DNA of 32,145 nucleotides, from positions 1-32,145 of the forward strand of contig CAIVDG010000153.1 in assembly GCA_903904615.1 (NCBI GenBank), given 5' to 3'. Source of the stretch: an uncultured Acidimicrobiaceae bacterium. Lineage in GTDB: Bacteria; Actinomycetota; Acidimicrobiia; Acidimicrobiales; Ilumatobacteraceae. The position numbers were made by a program, and so were the translations under genes. Shown one piece after another: positions 30,888 to 32,145 of the stretch. Positions within the stretch are counted from its first letter, which is position 1, and each line of letters begins with the position of its first letter. The notes under the pieces were generated by a model. The model had not been told where the DNA came from. It saw only the letters and a list, made by a program, of their open reading frames with translations, and searched no databases.

Positions 30888-30894
30888 TACCGTA
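30888..30894. promoter_or_regulatory. Shared bidirectional -10 element between pimA and the LLM gene
   Basis: TACCGTA reads as TACCGT on plus (30888-30893), ending 7 nt before the pimA ATG. It reads as TACGGT on minus (30894-30889), ending 6 nt before the LLM ATG. The two hexamers overlap by 5 bp. Only 18 bp (30883-30900) separate the two start codons, so both mRNAs would be leaderless. Confidence 0.55.
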
Positions 30895-30900
30895 GTCGTC

Positions 30901-32067
30901 ATGTTGCGAATAGGAATGGTGAGCCCGTACAGCCTCACAATTCCCGGCGGGGTGCAGCAACAGGTGCTTGGTCTTGCGCGCAGTTTGCGAGCCCTCGGCC
31001 ACGAAGTACGAGTTCTCGGTCCTTGTGATGGGCCGCCACCCGACCCGTTCGTCACGCCTCTTGGCAACAGCCTCCCCACCGCAGTGAACGGATCTGTAGC
31101 GCCATTGGCTCCTGACGCGTCGGCAGCATTGCGCACTATTCGAGCGCTGAACGACGAAGCATTCGATGTGCTGCATGTTCACGAACCGCTTGTGCCTGGG
31201 CCTTCGCTCACCTCATTATTGGTGAAGCTTGCGCCTGTAGTTGCCACTTTCCATTCGGCAGGGGATTCCGGTGCGTACAAGGCCTTCTCGCGTCAACTCA
31301 AGTGGGTCGCTTCGCGAATCGATATTCGGGTTGCCGTGTCGAAAGATGCCGTTGAATTAGCGCATCGCTACATCGGGGGCGATTACGAAATCTTGTTCAA
31401 TGGAATTGAACTTGGCATGTACAACGCAGTGCAGCCGCAACAGCGTGAGAACGCCATTTTCTTTTGTGGGCGACATGAGCCACGCAAAGGTCTCAGTGTT
31501 CTTCTCGAAGCACACTCACAGTTGCCTGCAGACGTTCGCCTCTGGATTGCGTCTGACGGCCCAGAAACAGAAGAACTCAAGGCGCGTTATCCCTCTGACT
31601 CGCGTATCGAATGGCTTGGTCGCATATCCGACGACGAGAAAGTCGATCGTCTTGCGCGCGCTGCGGTGTTCTGTGCGCCGTCTTTGCGTGGCGAGTCTTT
31701 CGGAATTGTGTTGCTCGAGGCAATGGCGGCAGGTACACCAGTTGTTGCCTGCGATATTGACGGCTATCGCAATGTCGCAACGCATGGTGAGAATGCACTG
31801 CTCGTTCCGCCGGGAGACAGTGGTGCATTGGCAACCGCGCTTGCACGAATCATTGCCGATTCCCGTTTAGCCGCATCTCTGACCGCAGCAGGACAGGAGC
31901 ACTCTCAATCCTTCTCAATGGATTCGTTAGCGGTTAAGTATGTCGAGATGTACTACCGAGCACTGAACATGGAGGCGGAGAACATCACCACCATCACCGT
32001 GCCCCGTATGCTGAAGCGGTTCGAAGGTCGATTCTTGCGTCGTTCTCGCTTCGACTCACGTTCGTAG
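30901..32067 (+). CDS. pimA: Phosphatidyl-myo-inositol mannosyltransferase PimA-like
   Basis: This GT-B fold, GT4-family glycosyltransferase of 388 residues would transfer mannose from GDP-mannose to phosphatidylinositol at the cytoplasmic membrane face. The acceptor-side loop is PYSLTIPGGVQQQVLGLARSL (marked by PGGVQ, 15-19), with HVHEPLVPG further on. The nucleotide-sugar domain has FCGRHEPRKGLSVLLEA and the ESFGIVLLEAMAAGTPVVA motif with its EX7E acids. PimA, rather than PimB or PimC, is chosen because of PGGVQ and because pgsA and patA lie just upstream of the inserted block. The ATG sits 7 nt after a TACCGT hexamer. Confidence 0.88.
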   Translation: MLRIGMVSPYSLTIPGGVQQQVLGLARSLRALGHEVRVLGPCDGPPPDPFVTPLGNSLPTAVNGSVAPLAPDASAALRTIRALNDEAFDVLHVHEPLVPGPSLTSLLVKLAPVVATFHSAGDSGAYKAFSRQLKWVASRIDIRVAVSKDAVELAHRYIGGDYEILFNGIELGMYNAVQPQQRENAIFFCGRHEPRKGLSVLLEAHSQLPADVRLWIASDGPETEELKARYPSDSRIEWLGRISDDEKVDRLARAAVFCAPSLRGESFGIVLLEAMAAGTPVVACDIDGYRNVATHGENALLVPPGDSGALATALARIIADSRLAASLTAAGQEHSQSFSMDSLAVKYVEMYYRALNMEAENITTITVPRMLKRFEGRFLRRSRFDSRS

Positions 32068-32101
32068 AAAGCAAAGTCGCATTGTGTCCCCGAAAGGTCT
32101 C

Positions 32102-32145
32102 ATGAATCAGAAGCAATGGATTCCCAATGACGAGTCATTGGAGAA
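32102..32145 (+). CDS. Possible start of a further gene (truncated by window end)
   Basis: From ATG 32102 the frame stays open to the window end, reading MNQKQWIPNDESLE. A GAAAGG (32092-32097) lies 4 nt upstream as a possible ribosome site, 34 nt after pimA. Fourteen codons are too few to recognise a family or be sure it is real. In mycobacteria a NUDIX gene follows pimA. Confidence 0.35.
   Translation, partial: MNQKQWIPNDESLE
32124..32141. repeat. 18-bp perfect inverted repeat near the window end
   Basis: CCAATGAC-GA-GTCATTGG has 8-bp arms around a 2-bp centre. It lies 57 nt after pimA, inside the possible start of the next gene. It may be an operator if that gene actually starts further downstream, or chance within coding sequence. 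Confidence 0.55.

Noticed and set aside
30883..31182. N-terminal extension of the LLM gene into pimA
   Set aside because: The first 100 residues are antisense to pimA and show no homology; MAQVDTSF with a TACGGT hexamer 6 nt upstream is the better start.

Overview
This is a gene-dense bacterial chromosome segment (34 protein genes, two of them cut by the window edges). No intergenic stretch exceeds about 130 bp. I see no tRNA, rRNA, CRISPR array or transposase. GTG starts are common and the base composition looks like the mid-50s % GC by eye. The gene content points firmly to Actinomycetota: MshC (mycothiol synthesis), NpdG (F420 reductase), an InhA-type enoyl-ACP reductase, a Bpa-type proteasome activator, SepF/YggT beside FtsZ with no FtsA, and the thrS-HIT-pgsA-patA-pimA phosphatidylinositol-mannoside block. 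I suspect a member of Acidimicrobiia or a similar aquatic lineage, but that is inference.

Layout. 1-5233: end of the division and cell-wall cluster, murC(end)-murB-ftsQ-ftsZ-yggS-sepF-yggT. 5282-10808: ileS, a Lys-rich TraR/DksA-like gene, lspA and rluD, an order familiar from other actinobacteria, although divIVA and yfiH are absent from their usual places. 10805-12927: an Rrf2 regulator divergent from a phosphodiesterase/pyrophosphatase-like gene, then bpa. 13058-17948: dnaE, an unrecognised 219-residue protein and a nitroreductase. 17926-20694 (minus): an InhA/FabI-like reductase followed by a DUF255 thioredoxin-fold protein. 20742-22567: npdG-mshC, the F420 and mycothiol redox genes. 22666-28087: plsC, thrS, HIT, a small membrane protein, pgsA and patA. 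28077-29977: an arsenic-response island (arsR divergent from arsI-aquaporin-arsC). 29968-30882 (minus): a luciferase-like (LLM) oxidoreductase. 30901-32067: pimA, followed by the first codons of a possible further gene.

How the parts connect. PgsA, PatA and PimA would make, acylate and mannosylate phosphatidylinositol; in mycobacteria patA and pimA are adjacent. Here about 2.8 kb lies between them, carrying the arsenic genes and the LLM gene. The arsenic set has no pump in the window. Arsenate reduction (ArsC) and C-As bond cleavage (ArsI) would both yield As(III), and the only visible exit is an aquaporin with an altered selectivity filter. ArsC of this type may use mycothiol, and mshC is about 7 kb away.

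Regulation. Many transcription-unit starts have a TAnnnT -10-like hexamer ending 6-7 nt before the start codon, the signature of leaderless mRNAs. Between pimA and the LLM gene only 18 bp separate the two start codons, and one TACCGTA heptamer supplies a -10 for both directions. The arsR-arsI gap carries three alternating 9-bp operator half-sites laid over both promoters.
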